Assembly (NCBI GenBank): GCA_009668225.1
Contig: WJYK01000006.1
Location: 124,001 to 188,000, forward strand
Direction of reading: 5' to 3'
From: Enterobacteriaceae bacterium RIT693
GTDB taxonomy: Bacteria; Pseudomonadota; Gammaproteobacteria; Enterobacterales; Enterobacteriaceae
Length of the DNA: 64,000 bases
Position 1 is the stretch's first letter, and every line of letters begins with the position of its first letter. The translations under genes and the position numbers were made by a program. The notes under the pieces are model-generated. The model was given only the letters and a program-made list of their open reading frames with translations, was not told the DNA's origin and did no database searches. Of this stretch, positions 1 to 7,565 are shown piece after piece.

Positions 1-118
1 GTGATTCGGTTGCTAATACAAAGCGATCGGGGATAATAATATCTAACTGCTTATCAATGGCTCGCGCACCGCCTGCCCTCGGGCTGGCGGAACAACCTAC
101 GAGATCCTGACGCAATCT
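1..118. other. mfd upstream region, no complete gene
   Basis: No coding sequence can be supported in these 118 bases. They hold the start region of mfd, with an AT-rich stretch around 30-50 that could contain a -10 element. I see no convincing paired -35 element and only a poor ribosome binding site before the mfd ATG. The preceding gene, ycfT or lolC in E. coli order, lies outside the window. Confidence 0.4.
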
Positions 119-3100
119 ATGCCTGAACACTATCGCTATTCCTTACCCGTAAAAGCCGCAGAACAACGTCTGCTGGGCGAGCTGACCGGTTCGGCCTGCG
201 CCACCGAAGTGGCTGAAATCGTTGAACGCCATAGCGGCCCGGTGGTACTGATTGCCCCGGACATGCAGAACGCGCTGCGCCTGCACGATGAAATTACCCA
301 GTTCACCGACAACCTGGTTGTTAATCTCGCCGACTGGGAAACGCTGCCGTACGACAGCTTCTCGCCGCATCAGGAAATCATTTCGTCGCGCCTGTCCACG
401 CTTTACCAACTGCCGACCATGCAGCGCGGCGTGCTGATCATGCCGGTGAATACGCTGATGCAGCGCGTTTGCCCGCACAGCTACCTGCACGGCCACGCGC
501 TGGTGATGAAAAAGGGCCAGCGCCTGTCGCGGGATAACCTGCGCGCGCAGCTGGAGCAGGCGGGCTACCGCAGCGTCGATCAGGTGATGGAGCACGGCGA
601 GTTTGCCACCCGTGGCGCCTTACTTGACCTTTATCCGATGGGCAGCAGCCAGCCGTACCGCATCGATTTCTTTGATGATGAAATCGACAGCCTGCGCGTC
701 TTCGACGTGGACTCCCAGCGTACGCTGGAAGAAGTTGACGCCATCAACCTGCTGCCGGCCCATGAATTTCCGACCGACAAAAATGCGATTGAGCTGTTCC
801 GCAGCCAGTGGCGCGACAAGTTTGACGTGAAGCGTGACGCCGAGCACATCTATCAACAGGTCAGTAAAGGCACGCTGCCCGCGGGCATCGAATACTGGCA
901 GCCGCTGTTCTTCAGCGAACCGCTGCCAACGCTGTTTAGCTATTTCCCGGCCAACACGCTGCTGGTGAATACCGGCGATCTGGAAGCCAGCGCCGAACGC
1001 TTCTGGCTGGATGCGAACGCCCGCTATGAAAACCGTGGCGTTGACCCCATGCGCCCTCTTCTGCCGCCGGAAGATCTGTGGCTGAAAACCGATTCGCTGT
1101 TTAGCGAGCTGAAAGCCTGGCCGCGCGTGCAGCTCAAAACGGAATCACTGGCGAAAAAGGCCGCCAACGTGAACCTGGGTTACCAGGCGCTGCCGGATCT
1201 GGCCGTTCAGGCACAGCAAAAAGCCCCGCTGGACAGCCTGCGTAAATTCCTTGAGTCCTTTACCGGGCCGGTGATTTTCTCGGTGGAAAGCGAAGGCCGC
1301 CGCGAAGCTTTGGGCGAACTGCTCGGGCGCATTAAAGTCGCGCCAAAACGCATCTACCGCCTGGAAGAAGCCGAAGGCAATGGCCGCTATCTGACGATCG
1401 GCGCCAGCGAACACGGCTTTATCGACACCCTGCGCAACCGGGCGCTGATTTGCGAAAGCGACCTGCTGGGCGAACGCGTCAGCCGTCGCCGTCAGGACAG
1501 CCGCCGCACGATTAACCCGGACACGCTGATCCGCAACCTGGCCGAGCTGCACGCAGGCCAGCCGGTGGTTCACCTGGAACACGGCGTGGGCCGCTATGCC
1601 GGGCTGACCACGCTGGAAGCCGGTGGCATTACCGCCGAATACCTGATGCTGACCTACGCGGGCGACGCCAAACTCTACGTCCCGGTCTCCTCCCTGCACC
1701 TGATTAGCCGTTACGCCGGTGGCGCCGACGACAACGCGCCGCTGCATAAGCTGGGCAGCGATGCCTGGTCCCGCGCTCGCCAGAAAGCGGCGGAGAAAGT
1801 GCGCGACGTCGCCGCCGAACTGCTGGATATCTATGCCATGCGTGCCGCCAAAGAGGGCTTTGCCTTTAAGCACGACCGTGAGCAGTACCAGCTGTTCTGC
1901 GACAGCTTCCCGTTTGAAACCACGCCGGATCAGGCCCAGGCTATCAACGCCGTGCTGAGCGATATGTGTCGCCCGCTGGCGATGGACAGGCTGGTGTGCG
2001 GCGACGTTGGCTTCGGCAAAACCGAAGTGGCGATGCGCGCCGCGTTCCTGGCGGTGGAGAACAACAAGCAGGTCGCGGTCCTGGTGCCGACCACCCTGCT
2101 GGCTCAGCAGCACTACGACAACTTCCGCGACCGCTTCGCCAACTGGCCGGTGCGCATTGAAATGCTCTCCCGCTTCCGCAGCGCCAAAGAGCAGACGCAG
2201 ATTCTGGAGCAGGCAAGCGAAGGGAAAATCGACATTCTTATCGGCACCCACAAACTGCTGCAGGCCGACGTGAAATGGCGCGACCTGGGGCTGCTGATTG
2301 TCGACGAAGAGCACCGCTTCGGCGTGCGCCACAAAGAGCGCATTAAAGCGATGCGTGCCGACGTGGATATTCTTACGCTGACCGCAACGCCGATTCCGCG
2401 CACCCTGAATATGGCGATGAGCGGCATGCGCGATCTGTCGATTATCGCCACGCCACCGGCCCGCCGCCTGGCGGTGAAAACCTTCGTGCGTGAATATGAC
2501 AGCCTGGTGGTCCGCGAGGCTATCCTGCGTGAAGTGCTGCGCGGCGGCCAGGTTTACTACCTCTACAACGACGTTGAAAACATTCAGAAAGCCGCCGATA
2601 AGCTGGCCGAGCTGGTGCCGGAAGCGCGGGTTGCCATCGGCCACGGCCAGATGCGCGAGCGCGAGCTGGAACGGGTGATGAACGACTTCCACCACCAACG
2701 TTTTAACGTGCTGGTGTGTACCACCATCATCGAAACCGGGATCGACATTCCGACCGCTAACACTATCATCATCGAGCGGGCCGATCACTTTGGCCTCGCG
2801 CAGCTTCACCAGCTGCGTGGGCGCGTCGGGCGTTCGCACCACCAGGCCTATGCCTGGCTGCTGACGCCGCATCCAAAAGCCATGACCACCGACGCGCAAA
2901 AACGCCTGGAGGCCATTGCCTCGCTGGAAGATTTAGGCGCCGGGTTCGCGCTGGCTACCCACGACCTTGAAATTCGTGGCGCGGGCGAGCTGCTGGGCGA
3001 AGATCAGAGCGGTCAGATGGAAACCATCGGCTTCTCGCTGTATATGGAGCTGCTGGAAAACGCCGTTGACGCGCTGAAAGAGGGCCGCGAGCCGTCGCTG

Positions 3101-3565
3101 GAAGATCTCACCAACAGCCAGACGGAAGTCGAGCTACGTATGCCCGCCCTGCTGCCGGATGATTTCATTCCTGACGTGAATACTCGCCTGTCGTTCTACA
3201 AACGCATCGCCAGCGCCAAAGGTGAGCACGAGCTGGACGAGCTGAAAGTGGAGCTTATCGACAGATTTGGCCTTCTGCCGGATGCGGCTCGTAATCTGCT
3301 GGATATCGCCGCGCTGCGCCAGCAGGCTCAGAAGCTGGGCGTGCGTAAGATTGAGGGCAATGAAAAAGGGGGTACTATCGAGTTCGCGGAGAAGAACCAC
3401 GTGGATCCGGTCTGGCTGATTGGTCTGCTGCAGAAGCAGCCGCAGCATTATCGCCTTGACGGCCCTACCCGGCTGAAGTTCTTCCAGGAGCTTGGCGACA
3501 GGAAAGCGCGCATGGAGTGGGTGCGTAACTTTATGAATAGCCTGGCGGAGAATGCCGCCGCCTGA
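119..3565 (+). CDS. mfd: Transcription-repair coupling factor Mfd
   Basis: Mfd is a DNA translocase that removes RNA polymerase stalled at lesions and recruits UvrA for nucleotide excision repair. The 1148-residue length equals E. coli Mfd and the sequence is collinear throughout. The UvrB-like N-terminal module occupies about residues 1-350. The RNA-polymerase-interacting domain is near 470-600. The helicase core shows Walker A GDVGFGKT ending at K634-T635 and the DEEH box starting at D729. The relay region (TATPIPRTL and following) and the C-terminal UvrA-masking domain from about residue 1000 are present. No truncation is visible. It is followed by a strong hairpin and transcribed co-directionally with ldtC. 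The start is chosen by collinearity with E. coli (MPEHYRYSLPVK), since the ribosome binding site is weak. Confidence 0.98.
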   Translation: MPEHYRYSLPVKAAEQRLLGELTGSACATEVAEIVERHSGPVVLIAPDMQNALRLHDEITQFTDNLVVNLADWETLPYDSFSPHQEIISSRLSTLYQLPTMQRGVLIMPVNTLMQRVCPHSYLHGHALVMKKGQRLSRDNLRAQLEQAGYRSVDQVMEHGEFATRGALLDLYPMGSSQPYRIDFFDDEIDSLRVFDVDSQRTLEEVDAINLLPAHEFPTDKNAIELFRSQWRDKFDVKRDAEHIYQQVSKGTLPAGIEYWQPLFFSEPLPTLFSYFPANTLLVNTGDLEASAERFWLDANARYENRGVDPMRPLLPPEDLWLKTDSLFSELKAWPRVQLKTESLAKKAANVNLGYQALPDLAVQAQQKAPLDSLRKFLESFTGPVIFSVESEGRREALGELLGRIKVAPKRIYRLEEAEGNGRYLTIGASEHGFIDTLRNRALICESDLLGERVSRRRQDSRRTINPDTLIRNLAELHAGQPVVHLEHGVGRYAGLTTLEAGGITAEYLMLTYAGDAKLYVPVSSLHLISRYAGGADDNAPLHKLGSDAWSRARQKAAEKVRDVAAELLDIYAMRAAKEGFAFKHDREQYQLFCDSFPFETTPDQAQAINAVLSDMCRPLAMDRLVCGDVGFGKTEVAMRAAFLAVENNKQVAVLVPTTLLAQQHYDNFRDRFANWPVRIEMLSRFRSAKEQTQILEQASEGKIDILIGTHKLLQADVKWRDLGLLIVDEEHRFGVRHKERIKAMRADVDILTLTATPIPRTLNMAMSGMRDLSIIATPPARRLAVKTFVREYDSLVVREAILREVLRGGQVYYLYNDVENIQKAADKLAELVPEARVAIGHGQMRERELERVMNDFHHQRFNVLVCTTIIETGIDIPTANTIIIERADHFGLAQLHQLRGRVGRSHHQAYAWLLTPHPKAMTTDAQKRLEAIASLEDLGAGFALATHDLEIRGAGELLGEDQSGQMETIGFSLYMELLENAVDALKEGREPSLEDLTNSQTEVELRMPALLPDDFIPDVNTRLSFYKRIASAKGEHELDELKVELIDRFGLLPDAARNLLDIAALRQQAQKLGVRKIEGNEKGGTIEFAEKNHVDPVWLIGLLQKQPQHYRLDGPTRLKFFQELGDRKARMEWVRNFMNSLAENAAA

Positions 3566-3571
3566 CACCTC

Positions 3572-3602
3572 TGCGCCTTACCGTCCGGTAAGGCGCAACT
3601 TT
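3572..3602 (+). terminator. Terminator downstream of mfd
   Basis: A perfect 11-bp stem (TGCGCCTTACC at 3572-3582 paired with 3587-3597) with loop GTCC starts 6 bases after the mfd stop and is followed by ACTTT. The T tract is short, so some read-through into ldtC is possible. Confidence 0.75.
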
Positions 3603-3717
3603 CTGTGACATTTACACATTCTTTGCAATCCACCAGGACTTCCCGACACGCGGCTAACCGATAATTGGCGTTTATCTGTCTCATAAAATTAGCCATTTTA
3701 ACCGCAGGGTTTAAGCT

Positions 3718-4692
3718 ATGTTTGCATCGCGTACTTTGTCTTTCCGCCGCTGGTTTGCCGTCGCAGCCTTACTGGGCGCAGCGGTGATAGCGCTTCCCGC
3801 CAGCGCTAACGATTACCCGCTTCCCGCCGCCAACAGCCGCCTGATCGGCAAAAACCTGTTCCATCAGGTCGAAAATGACGGCGGCTCGCTGGAGGCCATT
3901 GCTAAAAAGTATAACGTCGGTTTCCTGGCATTATTACAGGCCAACCCCGGCGTCGATCCTTACGTTCCCCGCGCCGGTAGCGTATTGACCATCCCCCGCC
4001 AGATGCTGCTGCCGGACGTGCCGCGCGAAGGCATCGTCATTAACCTTGCCGAACTGCGCCTGTACTACTTCCCGGCAGGGAAAAATACCGTCACCGTGTA
4101 CCCGATTGGCATTGGCCAGCTGGGCGGCGATACCCTGACGCCGACGATGGTGACAAAAATTTCCGACAAGCGAGCGAACCCGACGTGGACGCCGACGGCC
4201 AATATTCGTGCGCGCTACCTGGCGCAGGGCGTAAAACTTCCGGCCGTGGTACCCGCAGGGCCAGATAACCCAATGGGCCACCACGCGATTCGCCTGGCCG
4301 CTTTCGGCGGCGTTTACCTGCTGCACGGCACTAACGCCGACTTCGGCATTGGCATGCGCGTCAGCTCCGGCTGTATCCGCCTGCGCGACGGCGATATCAA
4401 AGCGCTGTTTAATACGGTGCCGGTTGGCACTTCGGTACGTATCATCAACACGCCAATCAAAGCCTCCGTTGAGCCGGACGGCTCGCGCCTGGTTGAAGTT
4501 CACCAGCCGCTGTCCAAAGCAATTGATGACGATCCGAAAGTCCTGCCGATTGTGCTGAACGAGCAGATGAAACAGTTCCGTGACGCACCAAAAACGGATG
4601 CCCAGGTGATGGAGCAGGCCATGGAGCACCGTTCCGGTATGCCGATTAACGTCAATGCTCATACGGCTGAGCAGCCGATAAATGAAATGTAA
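3718..4692 (+). CDS. ldtC: L,D-transpeptidase LdtC (YcfS)
   Basis: This periplasmic L,D-transpeptidase attaches Braun's lipoprotein to peptidoglycan. The 324-residue protein aligns along its length with E. coli YcfS/LdtC. A signal peptide covers residues 1-30, with cleavage likely after ASA. A LysM domain covers about 47-93. The YkuD catalytic domain follows, with His203 in LLHGTN and nucleophile Cys219 in SSGCIRLRD. It lies directly downstream of mfd, as in E. coli. In E. coli it is followed closely by bhsA; here a 1.6-kb AT-rich islet intervenes immediately after the stop codon. Confidence 0.96.
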   Translation: MFASRTLSFRRWFAVAALLGAAVIALPASANDYPLPAANSRLIGKNLFHQVENDGGSLEAIAKKYNVGFLALLQANPGVDPYVPRAGSVLTIPRQMLLPDVPREGIVINLAELRLYYFPAGKNTVTVYPIGIGQLGGDTLTPTMVTKISDKRANPTWTPTANIRARYLAQGVKLPAVVPAGPDNPMGHHAIRLAAFGGVYLLHGTNADFGIGMRVSSGCIRLRDGDIKALFNTVPVGTSVRIINTPIKASVEPDGSRLVEVHQPLSKAIDDDPKVLPIVLNEQMKQFRDAPKTDAQVMEQAMEHRSGMPINVNAHTAEQPINEM

Positions 4693-4709
4693 GTTTTGGT
4701 GTTAAGCAT

Positions 4710-4725
4710 AAAAAAAGGCCCTGTC
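4710..4725. repeat. Left copy of 16-bp direct repeat flanking the ldtC-bhsA islet
   Basis: AAAAAAAGGCCCTGTC occurs here and, identically, at 6309-6324, where it forms the A tract and left arm of a perfect terminator hairpin. This copy lacks a good right arm: the following bases 4730-4738 pair imperfectly, and no T tract follows. The simplest reading is that an ancestral bidirectional terminator between ldtC and bhsA was split by the islet and partly duplicated. Confidence 0.7.
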
Positions 4726-4768
4726 GAAAGACAAGACCGAAGCCCAATGTGTATGTGTTATTAAGGAT

Positions 4769-5074
4769 ATGGACGACATTTCCGATGAAGATCTTGCAGA
4801 TAAATTCAACGGCGATGGTAGTATATGTTTCTGACAACAACATGGTAAACACAAGCAAGATTGTTGGTTAACCCCATCGCCCCATGAATGTGAACCTGAT
4901 TTACGAATCATTAATTTTGGCTGTCAAGAAAATTTGCGGTTTGATTACGAGGCGCGTATGCTTACTCCATCAAAGGAAAACGCAACCATTCCTAACCACT
5001 TCAAACTGGGTGATAACCATGTCTCCACAGGAAAGAAAGAAACGCAATCAACGTTTGTACCAGAAAGATGTTGA
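4769..5074 (+). pseudogene. Small ORF interrupted by an in-frame TGA, unknown product
   Basis: An ATG at 4769, preceded by a good Shine-Dalgarno (TAAGGA), opens a frame encoding 21 acidic residues beginning MDDISDEDLADKF. It then meets TGA at 4832-4834. The same frame stays open for a further 79 codons to a TGA at 5072. That downstream part is protein-like and Cys-containing (for example LRIINFGCQENLRFDYEARM), with an internal ATG at 4958 behind GAGG. It may be a gene broken by a nonsense mutation, or two short ORFs. I recognise no family. The 3' end overlaps the next small ORF in another frame. Confidence 0.35.
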
Positions 5075-5174
5075 AGCGATCCGTAATGGCCGTAAAAAAG
5101 GCACTGTCATGGTAAGCGCTCCACGCGGTATGAAGCAATGCCAAAACCCTGTGGTTGCATCGTTCTTTAACTGA
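5019..5174 (+). CDS. Small basic protein of 51 residues, unknown function
   Basis: This short ORF encodes a lysine/arginine-rich peptide beginning MSPQERKKRNQRLYQKDVEA and ending in NPVVASFFN. It overlaps the 3' end of the TGA-interrupted frame (4769-5074) in a different reading frame, so translational coupling is possible. A strong intrinsic terminator follows 32 bases after the stop, as if it closes a short transcript. The small basic character and position directly before a nucleotidyltransferase of a toxin-like family make an antitoxin or accessory role conceivable, but that is inference only. The ribosome binding site (GGGTGAT) is weak. Confidence 0.4.
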   Translation: MSPQERKKRNQRLYQKDVEAIRNGRKKGTVMVSAPRGMKQCQNPVVASFFN

Positions 5175-5206
5175 TAAGTTGTTGTCTTACAGAACAAGAT
5201 TATATT

Positions 5207-5233
5207 AAGCCCATCTAATAGATGGGCTTTTTT
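5207..5233 (+). terminator. Intrinsic terminator after the small ORFs
   Basis: A perfect 10-bp stem AAGCCCATCT (5207-5216) pairs with 5220-5229 around a 3-base AAT loop and is followed by TTTT. It separates the small ORFs from the nucleotidyltransferase gene, which therefore probably has its own promoter or relies on read-through. Confidence 0.85.
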
Positions 5234-5262
5234 ACATCTGTACATTTTTAGAGAGCTTTCTT

Positions 5263-6159
5263 ATGACAAGGCAACATATCATTCCGCCAGCAATTCAACT
5301 GATGAAATTGAACGAAAGTCTGATCAGAAACGCCCACCGCCTACCATCGCCAGTCATAACTGTAGGAGGACAAGCGGTAGTCTACTGGTACGGCTACTAC
5401 CTTGAAGCATACCAAGTAAGGCCCGGCCTTGAGAGTATTACCTCTGTTGATGTGGACTATGTAACGCATCGTGAAACTGTAGAAGTTATCGCTGAATTGT
5501 TTAACGTCAAGCCGCATGTGCAGGAGGTGTTTAATCCTCCATCTATTGCAGTGCTAGATTTGATCGATTTAGATACCGGGAAAGTAAAAGAAGATGAAGA
5601 AGGCTTATTTCTCGATCCTCGTTCTGATGAAACAAATATAATAGATATTATCGACCGGCCAACCGGGTTTGAGGTGCAAGATTTGAGGGGAGAAGGTCTT
5701 GTACTCAATACAGAGCGCTTTTATATAGCTACTGATGCTGAAGAGATATCCAGTGAAAAGGTACTTGTACTGAATCCTGTTGCTTGTATTCGTTCTCGCC
5801 TGGCGAACGCAACGGTGCCGATGGGAAAAGACAAACTGATTGAGGCGGAACGAATAAAAGCCCTAGCGGTGCCGGTATTCAACTTTTTGCTCGAAAAGTT
5901 CAGAGAACTTGAGTTCAGGGAAAGCCGTAATTATTTTGACTACTACTGTAGAGTTATCTGGCAACGCCAGTACCGACGCTACCAAGTTGAGTACAATATT
6001 CCTTTGTATGCCATACTGGAACAGTTTCTAATTCAACTGAAAAGCTTCCCGCATAGCTATAACTATCCTAGGGCATTTGTTGAGATAGAATTACCCCGCT
6101 GTATTGAACACATGGCAAGCGAATACAAACGTATTTGTAATATAGCAAAAAAAAGCTGA
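5263..6159 (+). CDS. MNT-type nucleotidyltransferase-fold protein (AbiEii/GSU2403-like), putative toxin or defence effector
   Basis: The 298-residue protein shows the nucleotidyltransferase signature: a glycine pair in TVGGQAVVYW (G35, G36) followed by the DxD-type metal site SVDVDYV (D63, D65). A later LNPVACIRSRLAN segment (about 170-182) resembles the LxPxxLxxxKL helix of AbiEii-type MNT proteins, with Arg in place of the usual Lys. Such proteins act as toxins in abortive-infection modules or as stand-alone nucleotidyltransferases; the substrate here is unknown. The gene is AT-rich with many ATA, AGA, AGG and TTA codons, unlike its GC-rich neighbours, which points to horizontal transfer. 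The start is supported by AGAGAG 8 bases upstream. Family assignment is from motifs only. Confidence 0.6.
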   Translation: MTRQHIIPPAIQLMKLNESLIRNAHRLPSPVITVGGQAVVYWYGYYLEAYQVRPGLESITSVDVDYVTHRETVEVIAELFNVKPHVQEVFNPPSIAVLDLIDLDTGKVKEDEEGLFLDPRSDETNIIDIIDRPTGFEVQDLRGEGLVLNTERFYIATDAEEISSEKVLVLNPVACIRSRLANATVPMGKDKLIEAERIKALAVPVFNFLLEKFRELEFRESRNYFDYYCRVIWQRQYRRYQVEYNIPLYAILEQFLIQLKSFPHSYNYPRAFVEIELPRCIEHMASEYKRICNIAKKS

Positions 6160-6273
6160 CCCTTTTCGTTATCTGAAAACACTACGGATAATAAATGTAT
6201 TATTCCTTCATCCAGAGGAAGCACATACCATCAAAACTTACCGGAAATACCGTCCGCGCCATAAAATGTCGAT

Positions 6274-6298
6274 AACCACGTTCTATGGACGTGGTTTT
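6274..6298 (+). terminator. Terminator downstream of the nucleotidyltransferase gene
   Basis: An 8-bp stem AACCACGT (6274-6281) pairs with ACGTGGTT (6289-6296) around a 7-base loop and is followed by a short T-rich run. It lies 115 bases after the stop of the nucleotidyltransferase gene. The stretch 6160-6273 shows nothing else. Confidence 0.6.
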
Positions 6299-6308
6299 AG
6301 TTTACAAC

Positions 6309-6341
6309 AAAAAAAGGCCCTGTCTTGCGACAGGGCCTTTT
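6309..6341 (-). terminator. Bidirectional terminator of bhsA, right copy of the 16-bp direct repeat
   Basis: GGCCCTGTC (6316-6324) pairs perfectly with GACAGGGCC (6329-6337) around TTGT/C, flanked by seven As on the left and TTTT on the right, so it can work in both directions. It ends bhsA on the minus strand. Its left 16 bases are repeated exactly at 4710-4725, beside ldtC. Confidence 0.85.
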
Positions 6342-6396
6342 GCTTGCAGTGGCATATAACGAATAAGGTCAAACGTATTGAGGGTTAACGTCTGGC

Positions 6397-6654
6397 TTAT
6401 TTATAGATGACGGCAGTACCGTGCAGGGTGTTCGGACCGTTAACGGAGGTAATACGGAACGATTTAGCGCCCATTGCATCGGCCTTCGCGGCCAACTGTT
6501 CTTCCAGGGAAGAGAGGTTGCTGCCCGCATCGGCGCTGATAGTGCCGACTTTCTGCTGCCCGGCAGGCGTAGCGGAAACTTCAACAGCCGCAAAGCTTGC
6601 AAATGAGAGTGAGCTAATAACGGCGGCAGCGAACAGAGTTGTTAAGGTTTTCAT
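6397..6654 (-). CDS. bhsA: BhsA, DUF1471/YhcN-family periplasmic stress protein
   Basis: This 85-residue protein matches BhsA (YcfR), a small exported protein that lowers outer-membrane copper permeability and is induced by copper, oxidative, acid and biofilm stress. A signal peptide covers about residues 1-22 (MKTLTTLFAAAVISS, cleavage near SFA-AVEV). The mature part is a DUF1471 domain (VGTISADAGSNLSSLEEQL, AKADAMGAKSFRI). It is divergent from comR, whose product represses bhsA in E. coli. The 247-base intergenic region contains long inverted repeats and a CRP-like palindrome, consistent with that regulation. Confidence 0.94.
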   Translation of the reverse strand: MKTLTTLFAAAVISSLSFASFAAVEVSATPAGQQKVGTISADAGSNLSSLEEQLAAKADAMGAKSFRITSVNGPNTLHGTAVIYK

Positions 6655-6693
6655 GTTTTGTGTCCTGTGCAGGTGATTTTGGGGTCGTTAAAC

Positions 6694-6780
6694 TTAATTA
6701 GTTAACGATCGATAACAAAATCATAAACGTGATCTACATCACGCGTCAACATATTTTTATAACGACCGTTAAGTAATTAA
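6694..6780. promoter_or_regulatory. Paired inverted repeats, candidate ComR operators of bhsA
   Basis: TTAATTAGTTAACGATCG (6694-6711) is the inverted complement of 6763-6780 in 16 of 18 positions, with 51 bases between. A further TCGTTAA...TTAACGA inverted pair lies at 6685-6708. TetR-family repressors bind such palindromes, and ComR represses bhsA in E. coli. Assignment to ComR is inference from position. Confidence 0.5.
6725..6746. promoter_or_regulatory. CRP-like site in the bhsA-comR intergenic region
   Basis: GTGA (6729-6732), six bases, then TCAC (6739-6742) gives a symmetric CRP core, centred at 6735.5, almost exactly midway between the flanking inverted-repeat arms. The inner TGAT-N4-ATCA also partly resembles an FNR box, but the GTGA/TCAC half-sites favour CRP. 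Confidence 0.55.
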
Positions 6781-6858
6781 AAAAAGCGCTATTTTTCATC
6801 GTGATAAGAAATAATTATTTTTCATAACATGGCGCTGGCTACCGTCGCCGATTATTTT

Positions 6859-6875
6859 TATAATGAGTGTTCACT
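6859..6875 (+). promoter_or_regulatory. comR promoter -10 and candidate autoregulatory operator
   Basis: A consensus -10 TATAAT (6859-6864) lies 38 bases before the comR ATG and is followed at once by the palindrome AGTGTTCACT (6866-6875). Such an arrangement suits autorepression by a TetR-family protein. The matching -35 is weak. Confidence 0.4.
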
Positions 6876-6901
6876 AATTAGACAGAGGTTAAACGGCAGG
6901 T

Positions 6902-7537
6902 ATGGCAACCGAGACAGTAAGTTGCAGTAAAAAAAGCCGTGGCCGTCCAAAGGTGTTTGACAGGGAAGCAGCACTCGACAAGGCCATGACACTTTTCTGG
7001 CAGCATGGCTATGAAGCAACATCCATGGCGCATCTTGTAGAAGCCACCGGGGCGAAGGCACCTACGCTCTATGCGGAGTTCAGCAACAAAGAAGGGTTGT
7101 TCCGTGCGGTGCTGGATCGCTATATCGCGCGTTTTGCGGCAAAGCACGAAGCCTGCCTGTTCTGTGAAGAGCAGACCATGGAGGCTGCGCTGGAGAACTA
7201 TCTCTCGGCAGTCGCAAAATGCTTTACCGATAAGAGCACACCGTCGGGATGCTTTATCATCTGTACTTCATCCGTGCTGGCGGCGTCGTCGGAAGACATC
7301 GCCGCAACGATAAAAGCCCGACATGCGGTTCAGGAGCAAACGCTGGTGCGCTTCCTTGAAATACGCCAGCAAAAGGGTGAGATCCCGGCAGAGCGCAATA
7401 TTCGCTGCCTGGCGAAATACCTGTGCTGCATCATTCAGGGGATGTCGGTCAGCGCCCGTGAGAACGCCAGCTATGAAGAGTTAATGCAGATTGTGAAAAC
7501 GACGGTGATGTTGATGCCGCAGTTGAAGAAGATCTGA
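6902..7537 (+). CDS. comR: TetR-family copper-responsive repressor ComR
   Basis: The 211-residue protein is a TetR-family regulator, assigned to ComR (YcfQ) from its divergent position next to bhsA and overall similarity. The N-terminal helix-turn-helix spans about residues 25-70 (DKAMTLFWQHGYEAT, SMAHLVEATGAKAPTLYAEFS). The C-terminal ligand domain is unusually cysteine-rich (ACLFCEE, GCFIICTSS, LAKYLCCII), which fits metal or redox sensing. In E. coli, copper relieves ComR repression of bhsA. A 7-bp stem terminator follows. E. coli has ycfJ next on the far side of this pair; here the aerobactin locus intervenes. Confidence 0.85.
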   Translation: MATETVSCSKKSRGRPKVFDREAALDKAMTLFWQHGYEATSMAHLVEATGAKAPTLYAEFSNKEGLFRAVLDRYIARFAAKHEACLFCEEQTMEAALENYLSAVAKCFTDKSTPSGCFIICTSSVLAASSEDIAATIKARHAVQEQTLVRFLEIRQQKGEIPAERNIRCLAKYLCCIIQGMSVSARENASYEELMQIVKTTVMLMPQLKKI

Positions 7538-7543
7538 TTATGG

Positions 7544-7565
7544 GGCGGCCTGTGGCCGCCTTATC
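7544..7565 (+). terminator. comR terminator
   Basis: GGCGGCC (7544-7550), loop TGT, GGCCGCC (7554-7560), followed by TTATCT, 6 bases after the comR stop. Confidence 0.65.

Noticed and set aside
1145-2899. A 584-codon open frame antisense to mfd
   Set aside because: It lies wholly within a certain gene in GC-rich DNA, where the complementary frame stays open by codon bias. It has no ribosome binding site and low-complexity His/Gln/Val-rich composition. The same applies to the long antisense frames at 11459-12802, 16015-17529, 26613-28100, 35743-37263 (opposite ptsG) and 51756-52865.
4832-4870. TGA at 4832 as a selenocysteine codon with the following CAACAA/TTGTTG hairpin as SECIS
   Set aside because: The stem is short with a 20-base loop and lacks features of the fdhF-type SECIS; a nonsense mutation or separate short ORFs are simpler.
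6733-6738. FNR box in the bhsA promoter region
   Set aside because: The half-sites read GTGAT/ATCAC rather than TTGAT/ATCAA and fit CRP better; a true FNR match in this window is upstream of ndh.
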